Source: Gymnorhina tibicen (Eukaryota > Chordata > Aves > Passeriformes > Artamidae). Taken from it: a DNA stretch of 64,000 nt. The notes under the pieces are model-generated. The model had not been told where the DNA came from and did not search any database. It was given only the letters and a program-made list of their open reading frames with translations. Numbering within the stretch: the stretch's first letter is position 1; each line of letters starts with the position of its first letter. The translations under genes were made by a program, and so were the position numbers. Location: contig VXAZ01005702.1 in assembly GCA_013399875.1 (NCBI GenBank), positions 1,033,768 through 1,097,767 of the forward strand. Reading direction: 5' to 3'. Of the stretch, positions 49,331 to 61,884 are shown one piece after another.

Positions 49331-49775
49331 CAGAGAATCATGGAACCATGAAATGGTTTGGGTTGAAAGGGACCATAAAAACCATCTAGTTCTAATCCCC
49401 ATGCCACAGGCACAAGGGGGGACACTTTCAATAGAACAGGTTGCTCAAAGTCTTATTCAACCTGGCTTTGAACACTTCTAGGGATGTTTCTCTGGGCAGC
49501 CTGTCCCAGCACCTCACCACCCTCACAATAAAGAATTTCTTCCTAATACTGAGCTAAAATACTCTTTTTCAGTTTGAAACCATAACCCCTTTCACTGCAT
49601 GCTCTTGTAGAAAGCCCCTCTCTATCTTTCTTGTAGGCCTTTTTTAGGTACGGGAAAATGCTCTAAGGTCTCCCCAGAGCCCTCTCTTTTCAAGACCTAA
49701 TAACCCCAACTCTCCCAGCCTGTCCTTCAGTTATTTCATTTGTTCCTTTCCTCCAGTTTCAATGACCTCTTGAAG
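49331..49775 (-). mobile_element. CR1 LINE 3' region
   Basis: It begins 'cagagaatcatggaaccatg', a decayed reverse complement of the CR1 3' terminal repeats. It continues with 'ggtttgggttgaaagggacc', 'ctgtcccagcacctcaccac', 'aagaatttcttcctaat' and 'ccaactctcccagcctgtcc', all typical CR1 3' UTR phrases in reverse. The element is 5'-truncated near 49775. Similarity looks higher than for the L3-like remnants, so it is younger. Confidence 0.88.
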
Positions 49776-51365
49776 ACAGTTTGACCTCATCAGCACAGTT
49801 AACAACTGCATTTATGAATAACATCTACTCCAGTAATGCAGGCTGAATATTTGACACATGCAGATAAGAAGCACAGCTGGTAACTTCAGAAGAAAGAAAG
49901 AGCACTGAGGGTCAGACCAAAAGATCTGTGTTAAGACCAAGATACTAAAGGGCAGCAACTAAGCTTCAGATAACAGTGATAACATTTCATGGAAGAATTC
50001 ATAAATTGAATTTTAAGTTGTTGAATGAATTGTTGACAAACCCTCCGAACATTTTCAATCAGCTTTTGGAAGAAGCTATTCTAAACCATACAGATGAATT
50101 TATATAAACACACACATATGCATCTTTTTATGAAAACAGAGAAATTCTTACTGTATTTCATCCATATAATGAAGAAGAAATTATTCCATAGTAAATCTGT
50201 GGGACCCTGTAGTGAAGTGTCACAGTTTAATTTGGATCTTTGACATCAAAAAATTAACTCCCTAGAGCTTTCAAAAATCAAAGATCCCTTAAATAACCAG
50301 AAATAATTTAAGGGCCATTGGATTTACAGTACTAAATGGTCTATCAAATAATAATCTTCAATTTGTTTTCCTTACAGCTGTAAAGGGTAGTGGTCTCGTT
50401 GTTTGTGTTTTGTTGTTTTGGTTTTTTCCATCACTGACAAATAAATACTAGGAGAGCTGCATATGCATTATTGTGTATTCTTTTATATTTCAAGTTTTTC
50501 TTGGTTTTTTAACTCATCCTCATTGTCTTTATCTTAGGTGATAAATCTAAGCTACTTTTTTGCCAAACTGAGTTTTTTTAATAGGAAAAAATTCAAGATG
50601 ATATTCTAATACAGATTTTTGAATTTTTTCATCCCTTGCTAAAAGGCATTGTGTCCTCTATTGTTTCACAAGAGCTAGACAAATGCTGGCACAGTTGTAC
50701 AGATAGGAAATAAAACAGCCAAAGAGTTGTAGGCCACTGCTTTTTATAGGATTCAAAAGGCAATTAAGACCCATAATTAAAATGTATGATGAGGGTACAT
50801 CATATTGTGCTCTTTCTCCTGGGTAATTATGTATCGGTCAGCTGTGGCAAATTTTGCCAACATCACCTTCACTCTCATTTATGACACATACTTCCAATCA
50901 AACCAATTTTATGGTCTGAAATACACAGGTTCTTCCCTATACTTATTTTGAGGAAAACTCCTATAGGAAAATATAGTGAAGTGCATTTGATGCTGTTGAT
51001 TTTGAACCAGAGATGATAATTTCACACCAAACCCTGCCCACCAAACCCTAACGCCCCCTCCCCAAAAATCAGTCCTCCCCTCCCACCCCCAAACCCAAAA
51101 AGCACCCAACAAAATTTCAAAATACAACTACACTTGTCCTTTTCACAAAGAAGCAAAATAAAAAGCTAGTAACTAGTTTCCCCATGAGTCCATTGCAACT
51201 TTTCACTTTGCAGGCTACCTTCTGGTTTGTCCAGGATATTAAGCTCCACTGACATTTAGAGTATGCTGAAAGACATATTTACTCAGGCTTATTCTGAAAA
51301 GGGTAAAGGTGGTAGAATTGGCTCTTCAGTCGTCCACTCTGCTTTTCAGTTAATGTTGTCCCTCT
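49776..51365. other. Non-coding stretch with C-rich block
   Basis: No gene recognised. A strongly C-rich block at about 51035-51110 has quadruplex potential on the minus strand and is listed separately. A GT-rich tract lies near 50395-50427. Confidence 0.55.
51077..51096 (-). other. Potential G-quadruplex motif
   Basis: The minus strand reads GGGTTTGGGGGTGGGAGGGG. Its four G-runs are separated by loops of 3, 1 and 1 nt, which satisfies the usual G4 consensus. More G-runs follow on the same strand down to about 51038. Confidence 0.6.
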
Positions 51366-52350
51366 CTATGTAATTATATTTTCAGTATATGAGTAAAGCT
51401 TCTCAACCCTGACTTTGTTGTACCCTGAATCATACAGATGACCAGAATAAGGAAATCTAGCTTGTATCAGTTTGAGTCTCAGACAAGGCTTGGACTCCAT
51501 GCACAGTCCATTTGGGTTGTGCTTGGGGTCCATTACTTTCCCTGGATCTTTTACTATGTAGTGAGGTAAAAACCCTCCTAGGACACACGGTAGGAAACTC
51601 AGTAGTACATCAGAGTCCAGCCCTATCATATATGTTCAAGCGGGAATACATTTTCCTATCTGAACACGCCCCTACCATTCCTCACAGAGCTGAATATTTG
51701 ACTTATGAACGCTCATACAGGTCACACCAGGCAACTTCCTGTAACTTTTTACTTGAATTCCAGACCCTTCTTTGGTCAGGGTCATGGGTGACGGGAATGC
51801 TGTAGGACACCACCATCTCGGATTTTTCATACGACCAATTGTATCGGGCATCTCGGTTTAGACAGCCATAGTTGGAATAACCCCAACAGGCACCCGTGTC
51901 TCAGATAAACATTCTCAGCTCTGAGATATACCAGGTTTCTTTAGATTCAGCTGCTCCTGTGGTTCAATTTATTATATGGGAACAGTTCAAAAGGGCAGTT
52001 TCTAATTTATCCCTATGGCTCCTCACTTTCCAGCACGTTGTCTCTCCATTAGGTAGTTTCAGCTGCTGGTTCTTACAGCCCAATTTCTCCACTTCCCATT
52101 CTACCACTTCCCCTGTGTGGGCCTTGGAGGCCCTTTGTAGAGAATGTGTGGAGAAAAGGATTTGTTTCACAGACCAGGCCCACACATAATTTGTTTGGTG
52201 AATTTGGCATGGAGTTCCTGGATTATTGCGGATTTGTATACACTCCCAGGTTAAATTTGGTTGAGACAAAATTATACATCCATATAATAGAAGTAAAAGC
52301 TTTTCCCATATAATTTTTTTCACAGTAAAAAGACAAAATAACCTTGGCAA
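51366..52350 (-). pseudogene. Frame-shifted envelope-like (retroviral Env?) coding remnant
   Basis: Three minus-strand segments read like pieces of one secreted or membrane glycoprotein. The first (52350-51964, 128 codons) starts with Met, has a Lys-rich patch, then a hydrophobic stretch at residues ~16-30 like a signal peptide. It goes on with NLTW and NCSH glycosylation sites, several cysteines and Trp-rich motifs (VWAWSV, TTCWKV). The second (51888-51703, other frame) begins CWGYSNYGC and includes NWS and NSS sites before a stop. The third (51629-51366) contains CMESKPC. This composition, with regular Cys, Trp and N-x-S/T, is typical of retroviral surface subunits. No furin site, fusion peptide or transmembrane anchor was found, and no pol or LTR is visible nearby. 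CpGs are comparatively frequent at 51780-51900, suggesting it is not very old. A non-retroviral glycoprotein gene remnant is the alternative. Confidence 0.42.
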
Positions 52351-52456
52351 AAATCAAACTAACACTATTAATGGTTTGACAAACTAACAAACTAAATGGT
52401 TTGACTAATATTTGGTCTCCCTAGCCACATGCAATGAAAACACAAACAAATAACAA

Positions 52457-52759
52457 ACGTTAATAAACTGGTAATACAGGCAATTTGGTGGCAATTGAAG
52501 GTTTCAGTGGTTCCACACAACTCCATCTCATCTGTTGATAGGTTCCTATAAAGAGAAAAGTGAAAATTTGGCCCACTACAGACCAATTACTAAAAAAAAG
52601 GAAAAATCCATTGAGTGTTGATTTGATGGTCCTGTATCCACCACAAAGGTAAAAGGGCCTAAGGGAAAACCAGTTATCACATCTTGGCTGTTTGTGAGCT
52701 TTCTCATGTAAATAAGCCATTAACTGTTTCAGTCTCTCACAAATACATGTAACACACAC
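52457..52759 (-). pseudogene. Open segment upstream of the envelope-like remnant
   Basis: About 99 minus-strand codons precede the envelope-like frame by roughly 100 bp. The translation has CERLKQLMAYLHEKAH, then a hydrophobic aromatic stretch and a C-terminal KPSIATKLPVLPVY. I do not recognise it. Its position would fit the end of an upstream viral frame or a leader exon, but AT-rich DNA can stay open by chance over this length. It is annotated only because it shares strand and neighbourhood with the remnant at 51366-52350. Confidence 0.22.
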
Positions 52760-54121
52760 TTACTATCTTGCTTAGATAGTAAATGGGGGTGTAAGGTGGA
52801 ACTGCATATCAATAAATAAAGAGTAAGGTCTACAACTTACTAGTAAACTTATACAAATGAGCTCAAGTGAAATCGAGAGTAAGGAAGAAGAAAACTTCAA
52901 CATTGTGCTTCCCTAGCAAAGGGCTTTAGGAAAAAGAAACCAAACAGCTTTTGTACTATAACCCGGAATGTTTCCATGCCTCCTCTATGCTGTAACATCC
53001 CATTATCATAACATTTTAAAACATATTGCAAATCCATATATTTGGTGATATTGTTACACCACATTTGAACCATTATTGCAGAAAAGGGTATTGCAGAAAG
53101 GAACATTGCAAAATACCCTTTTTATGTGCAGATGGTGTCCCTTTCTGATAGGACATGCCATGCCTTTGGCTTCCCTTCTCTGATCAGTACAGACCAACAT
53201 TAGTCTGACTCTCTACCAGGCTGGCTTTCAACTGTGTTAGTCATCTTTTCATCTTTTACATTATTATTTCTTGTGGCTTGTTTTTTTTCATCACTTTGAA
53301 ATTCATCATTGATTCTAATGAATCTTAGATGAGTTTTCTTTCTCTTTTCAAAAAAAAAGAAAGCAAAAAAAAATGTAAAAAAGCTTTCTGACCTTAAGAA
53401 TAGCTTCTTGAATCTATATTTTTTTCCACTTTGGTAGAAAAAAGTTAAGTGTTATTACCTCCCCTCCTCCTCCTCCAAAAAATAAGGTTCTTGTGCCTCC
53501 TTGATTGTCTGCATAGAATGCTTAGTTTGAATGGTGTGTAATAATGTAAAAACAACTCAGAAATGAGGCAGAAATGACCTTACCAGCCTTCCAAGTTGCT
53601 ATTCATTCAGGCCTTCTAATCTTGGCTCATTAAAGACAGATAGGCACATCATGTGTAAAACAGAGATCTTTTCTCATCATGTTCAGAATAATGTTCTTGC
53701 TTACCCTGCTTACAGATTTAACTCGGAAATAAAACAGATGACAAAAATGTCACTTTAACTAATGTGCTCCATGAATATCTCTTTAGCATCTAAATGGATA
53801 TAGAGGTAACTATTCAGAGTTTCTTACACAGTGAATGAAACTCAAAAGCTCCAGCGCCTTCTGAGACACACACCTGAGAGAAAATAAATTTTCATCACGA
53901 GGTTGAAGGATTTAGAAATATATCCTATCACTGTTGAGAGATTTCTTCAAAGAAAAAATATTAATATTTTACTTAAATATATATATCTAATTCTATCCTA
54001 TCCTCTGTCTGAAAAAGGAAAAAGAAACCCAACAAAACAAAACAGAAATACTTTGCCTTTATGAGTACATCAATGGTTTTTTTAGCATTTAATAACTGGT
54101 GTCTTGTTCTGAGACAATGAT

Positions 54122-54150
54122 AATAATTGCAATGATAATTGCAATGATAA
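54122..54150. repeat. Short 12-bp tandem repeat
   Basis: The unit AATGATAATTGC is repeated a little over two times, with a truncated copy at the left. Confidence 0.7.
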
Positions 54151-54694
54151 AATATGGTTATGATTTGACTAACAAGAATGGAGTGGGATCTTGGATTAAA
54201 AGAAATGCAACATGTGAAGAGCAGAAGTAGTGTACCTTTTCTAAAATATTGCATGAGCTTGGGGAAGAAAAGAACAAGAAGAAGCATAACAGTAAAAAAA
54301 TTATCTTAATTGTTATGATATTGCTTAACTAATCATGGCAGACATAGGAGGAAGGCTGGGGATGGGATGAGAGTGAGAAGTGGAATTAATTTCTCTAGCA
54401 TCTATTTGTTCACTTGGAGCCTCAAGAGCTTTCTGGGGGTTTCTTCTGCACCAGTTCCAAAGCTTTTCATTTCAATATGCTGGACCCTGTTTCAGAAAGG
54501 AGTCAGCACCTTAGCTGTTACTAACACTGCTGAACCCAACACGGATGGCAAATTATTTCAGCTGCAAAGGAGAAATATTTTGCAATGTTAAAATATTTAC
54601 ATGTATCCTAAAGTGTAGAAATCTGCCCCAGTTTTAGAACATGAAATATGCCGGAATAATGCATAATTAAATTAAAATTTTATTTTATTTATTA

Positions 54695-54722
54695 TTTATT
54701 TTTATTCCCAAATAAAAATAAA
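54695..54722. repeat. AT-rich hairpin, 12-bp stem
   Basis: TTTATTTTTATT (54695-54706) and its exact complement arm AATAAAAATAAA (54711-54722) surround a CCCA loop, inside a roughly 70-bp A/T-only tract (54664-54740). Confidence 0.7.
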
Positions 54723-55579
54723 AATATTTAAATATTTATTTAGTGCATAAGTTGGACAATGAACTGAAACCTATGAAGTTCTCATATGTACTTTCTCTTT
54801 GCATATTTAAAAATAAGTGTAACTCTGTTTGCAAATATTGCAACAAGGGAAGTCTCTTGCTATAAAAATAATGGGGTTCAGATTCACCAGAACTTGAATC
54901 CTCAGAAAAATCTTATATCCCTCACATACTATGCAAGGATGGAGCCCAAGTCCACAAAATACCAGTACAAAGCTTTTAACACCATCAGAAGTATACTGTG
55001 CTTTAGGATATGCCCCACCAGCTAGAAAGCTTTAGAGGTGAAAGTGATCACAGCACATACATAATTTTACGCATTTCAAAATTCTAGTTGTTTCACTTAA
55101 AGACAAGTAGGTGATTAATCTTTTCAATAACTAACTGTGATAGCCTAAAGCTGAAAAACAGAGGGAATCTTCACCTTTGATAAAACACAAGGTCATTCCA
55201 GGGCAACTACAAATGGCTGAAATTATTTTTCTTGCTTCAAATTAATATTATTTCTACAGATGTGGCCATGACTAGCACAATTTCTGTTCTGCAAGACTGC
55301 AATAGCAGATATGGAAATAGATCTCAGCAGTTCTGTGTTCTATTAGTCAGTCTTCAAATTCATTATATACAAACAAGAATGGAAATCTATCTGATTGCGT
55401 CAGCCTCCAGTCACTCTGAACTGCATGTCAGAGTGATGTAATGTATTTTTCTATTACATGTTTGTTCTGCTTTGTCTCTTTCCCACCAGGATGCTTGGGT
55501 TAACAGATATGTTCCTTTTAAAATGGACTCAGTTGGTAAGCCAGAACTTTGAGTAACACTGTCTTTTCCGTGTCACCTT

Positions 55580-55970
55580 TTAACACTTACATCATTTCCC
55601 TCTGAGCTGTCTTTTCATTCCTCTTATCACCTTAGCAAATGCAAATGAAGTAATTATCTAGTTAAATTCTGAACAGGCATTATTCATTTGAGAAATCATT
55701 ACTTTGTAGTGCTAAGGAAGCATTTTTTCCCCCCACCTTTGGCACTTTACAATAAACTCATTCTGATCTAAATTGATTGCTCTGGGATTATCTTGGAGTC
55801 ATTAAAATAATGCTGTATTGACTTTCACTAATGTCTTTAATTAGCAATTTAAAATTCCAACATTTTGAATTAAATATGCACAGGTATGGCTCATTTTAGC
55901 TGCATGTAATTTTGATATGATTTTGATTCTAATCTTATTTTGAATATTACATAATTGGTGTCAGAACCGA
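55580..55970. promoter_or_regulatory. Candidate conserved non-coding element
   Basis: The block is non-repetitive and dense in developmental-factor-like sites: an octamer ATGCAAAT at 55639-55646 followed 4 bp later by TAATTA at 55651-55656, with a TTTAATTAGCAATTT stretch near 55837-55851. The look is that of vertebrate conserved enhancers in gene deserts, but this is a judgement by eye, not a comparison. Confidence 0.25.
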
Positions 55971-56660
55971 TTATGGTTTTGCTGGAGTAAAGGTGATGGC
56001 AGCAAGGAGAGAGGGGAGCACCCCATAAGTGTTGAGGTAGGGAAACAAAGAGAAGAGCAGTAACTGGCCAGTCTTCCAAGAGTGACTTACCTACAAATGT
56101 ATTGTGAATTACAACTCAAAACAATTAATTAAACTCTGTGGTACACCATAGATTTCAGGTTGATTTTCCATCCAGTTTGTATCTATACACATAGCAACTG
56201 AAGGCAAGAATATTCTTTTCATATGCAAGAAGATCTGATGTTTTAAGTAAAGAACTTGTAAAATTCTACATGAAGGGCTGATTTGGCTACAGCTAGTAGT
56301 AAAATTGGTGTGTGTGATTTCAGGTTCTTAGATTGATCTAGGAAATATATTCATGGTTTGAGTCTTTGTTTTGTTAACCTAGCAGATAGGAAATATCCTA
56401 GAATCTTTTGTGATGGCTTTCTCTTAAATTAAATCTTAAATTTGCAGAGAGGGTTAACCCTATTAGACACAGATTTACTCCTCCTTATCTACTTCTATAG
56501 CACTTTAAGTATTTAATCTTTGTGTGAGAACATAAAGTATGCCACAAAAACATCATATTATTCTATGATTTCTTTACATCCTTGGAAACACCTACATTTC
56601 ATGGGTTCTTCTGCCTCTGAAACTAGAAATGTTTTAATTTCTTTCTGGATCTCAGTAGCT

Positions 56661-56770
56661 GTCTGGATGTTGTCCTGGGCAACCAGCTCTTGACGGCCCT
56701 GCTAGAGCAGGGAATTTGAAACAGATTATCTCCAGAGATCCCTTCCAACCTCAACCATTCTGTGATTTGT
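56661..56770 (+). mobile_element. CR1 LINE, short 3' end copy
   Basis: Plus-orientation CR1 3' terminus: 'gtctggatgttgtcctgggc', 'gccctgctagagcaggg' and 'gatcccttccaacctcaacc', ending 'attctgtgatttg', a single decayed terminal octamer. It is strongly 5'-truncated, the usual outcome of CR1 integration. Confidence 0.85.
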
Positions 56771-59700
56771 AAGCCCAATACTGTTTGAGGAAAAATCTGG
56801 AGGTGGCCATGTTCCTGGTAGATATAATTAACATAGTTTTAATTACCGTTGAGTTATTTTGTTTGTTTGCTTGTTACAGGAATTTATCATACATTGAAAA
56901 ATGAATAACTAACAAAATTACACCACCAGCTGTTTTATAGAGCTTTTCTTTAAGGAAGTGTTTTGGCCATGTGACAATGAATAGCAGTCTCCTGCTTTCT
57001 TAGGGCAGTAGCAGCATAAGTTCCATCTAGTAAAAATTGCATTTGCTTAGCGAAAAACACTTAACCAGATGTTCAATAGATGTGAAAATGTATGCTTTGG
57101 ATTTTTAGAATGTGTCTGATGTGTAAAGGCTAAAGAGCACTGAGGATGCAAGCTGTTGTAGTCAGAGATTACTTAGTCCCACTGGCCTCTGTGAAAGGTA
57201 GTTGAGGTAATGTCTGTTGCTGTTAACCCAAATTCATTCAAAATGTTCTGACTCAAAAACTTTGGTGGCAACTTTGAATCATAATTATACGATCAAGGAA
57301 ATCAACTTTTTAAAAAATAGTGTGACTAGTGCCACGAGAAGAGTCAAGGACTTTCACATTTCAAACATATTATATTTAATACAGAAAATCAGAGTAATAA
57401 AAAAAAGAACTTTTCCTCAGATTATTGCTATTATTAAATGAAAAGAAGATTTGTGAGTAAGATCCATTGAACAAGAAAACATATCTCTACTCTCTTCCCT
57501 TTTTGGATTGACCTAATGGCTTAAATAATCTATTTATGCATATATATACTACCAAAAAGCAGTTTGTAAGTAGGCTTGTTTGAATAGTTAGAGATGCATT
57601 ACCATGAATTATTTGAATAAGCTGCAATTTTTAAAGTTAATATTTTATTGTGTATTTTTTTTTTTTTTAACACTGACAGGAAATTGAATAGGTTAGTTTA
57701 ATTGTCTGAACAAATCAACTGGTAATCTTTAACTCAGGTTGGACATAATTTGTTAGTGCTACTGCACTTTCAATTAAAGTAGGGGTAAAGATGTGTGTCT
57801 GTTAATCATAAGCGTTTATATAACCCCTCCACATGCATTTGTGTAGTTCAGGAGCTTGACAGAGGGTGACACAGAATGTGGAAAAACAGGACGTATTCTT
57901 CCCCTTACATTACACCAAAAGTTTCAATGACTAATACTTCTCAACTGGCTTTTAAAAGTCATTAATGGCTTTTCATGACCTCGATGTAGACTGAGATCTG
58001 CACATGGAGAAACAACAGGTTAATGAAGGTTAGAAATGAAATGAGAAAGACAGAGGCCTATTCTTCTGCTGTGAAATTACAAAACACTGGAAATGTTCAG
58101 TATTTGAATGTTCACTCAAGCTGGGAAAATCATGGAGTAGAAGAGAGATCTGGAGACAAGGGAAGCTCAGTTTTCTACTGTCTATGGTTTTGTGGAGGCT
58201 GTTTACTTGTTTTCAAAAAGAGGGAAAGAAAAACTTTTCTTTCATACCTTTTTCCAAATTTCTGCTTTTATTCCCCTCAGTTGCTGGCTTTGCATAATGG
58301 AGTGGGAAATAAATGCAGTAGTGGAAGTAACTGTTTCCTCAGATGTGTTTTCCATAGAAAAAATTTAATTTCCAGGGCAAGAAAGTGCGGGGTTTTTGCT
58401 TTTTCTATTGTGTTCAGAATTGCATATAAATCTTAGAAGCAACATCTTAAAATGAGTATGGGCATGTGAAGCATAGCTTTGACACAACTTCTGAGCCTTT
58501 GAGAATGCTAATAATCTGACCAATGATGCAAAAAGGTGGTTAGAATTTGAACTTTCAAAATTGAATTAATTAGAATTTTGAATTTACAGATAGAACTGCA
58601 TTAACAAAAAAGTTTTTCCATCTTCTGAACTTATTTTTCTGAAATTTCAAGTACCCTAACCTTAGTGGGCATATAAATCGAAATACTGAACTTCATTGTG
58701 ATCTTATCTGAAACATATGAAAAAAGAAATGTCATTAAATAATTTTTAAAAATCTATTTAGAAGATTTTTTTAAATTACTGGGTTATACTTCAAAACATA
58801 ACTTAAAATTTTAAGCATTTTTAATATGGAGAACTCAAAACAATGATTTTTAACTTACTGAGGTATTTAAGGGTTTTTTTAAAGAAGTCTAGACATGGGA
58901 TTGAAATGATTTATTTCAATGGGTTGATATTTTCTGACAGAATACATTATTTTGGGCAAACAGAAAAGATACAGTTCCCATTCCTTTAAATTTGCAAATA
59001 AAACTAGACAGAACAAGTTTTTCTTAAGACTGTTGATAATGGTCTTTATTGTTTGTATTAACAAAATAACAACGAATACCAGTTCTGGATGAATAATTCA
59101 GTGTATTGTTACAGATATTTGCCATGACCATCAAACACAATCAATGTTCCCTTCAAGAATTCAGTCTTATTCATAAAATAAGGAATTGCCAGAATGGTTT
59201 TTAGGGAGTTCTTTTGGTGTTTTGGTTTTTTGTTTTTTAAATAATAACAGTTCTGAGAACCTGAATGCATTGGAGAACTGTATTTGACTGTCCATCTTTG
59301 ACAGTTATCATAGACATCCTTTTGTTGTAGGTAGTTAGGAATATTTACATAAATTAAAATTATTACCATAACTTGAAATTAAGTAGGTGCTATTGACTCC
59401 AGGGACATCAAAATTTTACCCAGCTCCAGGATGCCTATCATTCTTACTATATTTTCTAATACATCCTTTGTTTTTCATAGAAGTCAAAGGATGAAGTCAA
59501 GGTTAACCTCAACAATGACATTTCAAATAGTGTCTTTAAGAGCCCAGTAGTCTGTTCCATTCTCCCTTGCTCGCTCACTCTCTAATTTCTAAGGGAAGGG
59601 TTACTTATTTAGACTGAGATTCTCACTGTTGGTTGATAGCAGTGGAGATTGATCAATACTGATTTTTATAACAATTTTTTTAAGGTAAAGGTAAGATCCA

Positions 59701-61065
59701 TTTATTGCAGTTAAAAAGTAATCAACTATCAAATAGAAATTGGATTTTGGAAACTAACACCACATGAAAATAGTGTTTTATGAATAATCTATATTTCATC
59801 TAGTCATCTTAAAAGTCTAAATATATGTATATGCATTAATGAACTCTATTTTCAAAGGTAAATTTAATTGATAGTCAGATTCCGATATCTAAATCACATT
59901 GTACATTTTTAACTCCTTACATATCTGACAATATGGAACTCTACAATCTCACTCAGAGGTAACAGGCAGAACCATCCACTGTCTGAGCTCAGAAAAATAC
60001 TTGGCATTGTTCAGTCATTGCTCATTGGACTGGAACAGCAGATAATAGAAGCACTCCAGCATCAGCCCCAAAGTCTTAATTAAAAAGAAAAAAGAAAAAA
60101 TTTGCATCCAGAACTTAATATTTTAGGTGTATTCCTCAAAGATTTGGTTAGCTGCAAAAAAAGAAAGATTATTTCTCTGTTCCACTAGGGAAGGACTGTT
60201 CCCCCGCCCCCCCAACAATTTCAACTTCAGATAACCATTTCTATTTCCAGAAGGCACTGTCTCTTGTTTATAAAACATAGCTGTGAGACAGTGATTCACT
60301 GATACCTTAGAATCAGCCTGCAAAATAATAGTTTCCAAAGGTGATTTTTGCAAGAGTGACATCTAATCATAATCAGTCGGCAGTTATTGTAAATGAGGCA
60401 CTAGATGTCACCAAGTAAATGGAAGCAATTAATTAAAAATATCTGGTATCAATGGCATCTCTGAATGGTGATCTCTACAGTTCATTATTGCTCTTTGAAT
60501 TCACATTTCTCCATCCTACCACTTTTCCCTTTTAATTAATTTCTTGAGTTTAAGAAAATGTAAATAAGAAACAATTTTAAATCTATACATTAAAATATAC
60601 CATTTTCTGATACTTACATGATTAATAAAACATATTGATTTGAGCACTTCTCTGGTTTCCAATTCCACAGAAGAAGCAGGAGCACTTATCATCCTGACTG
60701 CATATCTATACCTTTTTCTTCCATGAATCTGAATTACTGGAAATAGTTGGAAAACCTGTTATAAATCATCTCTGCACTGCTGGCCAACTTATGTTTTAAG
60801 TTTTTCAGCTTTCTGTAGTCCTCAGTGCTGCTCAGGAATGCTCATAAGGTAAATGACCAGGAGCTACTGTGGCATTAAGACAGAAAAAACCCTTGGTTTA
60901 AGAAGGAAAAAACAAACAAAGATGTTCTGGGTATGTGTGTGATTACCATAAGTCACTTTCTATGTGCTTTTACTTATGTTAGAAATGACGCTGAAGCTGA
61001 AAAAGCTTGAGTGCATTTCAAATTTATCCATTTACCTTGACTTATTTTCTTTCATTTCACTGCTG
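56771..61065. other. Non-coding AT-rich stretch
   Basis: No gene recognised. A 137-codon plus-strand frame at 58023-58436 has no domain. A poly-T run lies near 57656-57669 and a GT-rich tract near 59214-59240. Confidence 0.55.
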
Positions 61066-61663
61066 ATCTCTGTCAGAGACTGAAAATGGTTCATGTCTCA
61101 AACACTGATATAAGTTTTGCTCATTATAAAGAAGCTACAACAAAAGAAGCCTCCCTGAAGACTGGGACTTTGGACTGAAAGTCAAACTGGTGATTAGATA
61201 AAGGGAAACCCATTGTTCAGTCATCTCAGGCTGAGGGAAAGGTGTGCATCCACAAAGGCCAAAGCCACCAGCTGCACTGAGAATCATCCCCGGCTGAGTT
61301 TGGGGTGCGGGGAGAGCACAGCTCACAGAAGCCAGGTTTGCACAGACTCCCTCCCAACTGAGGGGGGAGGAGGAGGTTTTGGGTGCATTGCATAACCTCT
61401 GGTCAGAGACAATTAACACCCATCCTCTGATTACACAAACCAGCCCAGCTGTGGAACCCCCAGCCCCACAGGCCACATCCTTGGGACTTCCACATGAGAG
61501 GCAGCTGAGGGGGTGCCTTAATCCATCAAAGACCCCCCAAAGGGCTCCCCAGAGGCCATGCACCACAGGACTGCACATGATAGAACAGATCCAGAGCCTG
61601 CTGTAAGAGACTGCCCCCCTCCCCCAGGGGGACATGCCCGGACATTGCCACCTGGCTTGAGGG

Positions 61664-61670
61664 TATATTA
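61664..61670 (+). promoter_or_regulatory. LTR TATA box
   Basis: TATATTA follows a GC-rich U3 and lies 215 bp before the polyadenylation signal, the expected spacing for the promoter of this LTR. Confidence 0.6.
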
Positions 61671-61784
61671 AGCCACAGGATTCTATGCTTTTTGGGTGGA
61701 CCTTCACCACCAGGAAGACCAGCTGGAAAGGATCAACAGAACATCGTTGGGATCCACAGAGTGGTGACATTTTCCTTATTATGT

Positions 61785-61866
61785 CCCCCCCCCCCACCTA
61801 TTTTCTACTTCTTTCTCTCTCTTTCTCTCTCTTTTTCTCTTTTTTTCTCTTTCTCTCTCTCTCTCA
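61785..61866. repeat. Poly-C run and CT-rich tract inside LTR
   Basis: A run of about eleven C, then about 55 bp of CTTT/CTCT units. Such pyrimidine tracts are a regular part of this LTR type and are unstable in length. Confidence 0.8.
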
Positions 61867-61878
61867 TATTTACTACCA

Positions 61879-61884
61879 AATAAA
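61879..61884 (+). terminator. LTR polyadenylation signal AATAAA
   Basis: AATAAA lies about 90 bp before the 3' end of the LTR, after the pyrimidine tract, defining R and the plus orientation. Confidence 0.65.

Larger units (their letters stand above)
52760..56660. other. Non-coding AT-rich stretch
   Basis: No gene recognised. It holds a 12-bp period tandem repeat at 54122-54150, a 12-bp-stem hairpin at 54695-54722 and a candidate conserved non-coding block at 55580-55970. A search by eye for retroviral pol blocks upstream (on the minus strand) of the envelope-like remnant found none. Confidence 0.55.

Noticed and set aside
51048..51058. CCCTAACG resembling a telomere repeat
   Set aside because: Only a single CCCTAA unit is present in a generally C-rich block. 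There is no tandem TTAGGG array.
58023..58436. 137-codon plus-strand open frame
   Set aside because: No recognisable domain. The length is compatible with chance over 64 kb in six frames.
61135..61797. 220-codon minus-strand open frame
   Set aside because: It lies wholly inside the solo LTR at 61071-61975, antisense to its U3. GC-rich composition explains the lack of stops.
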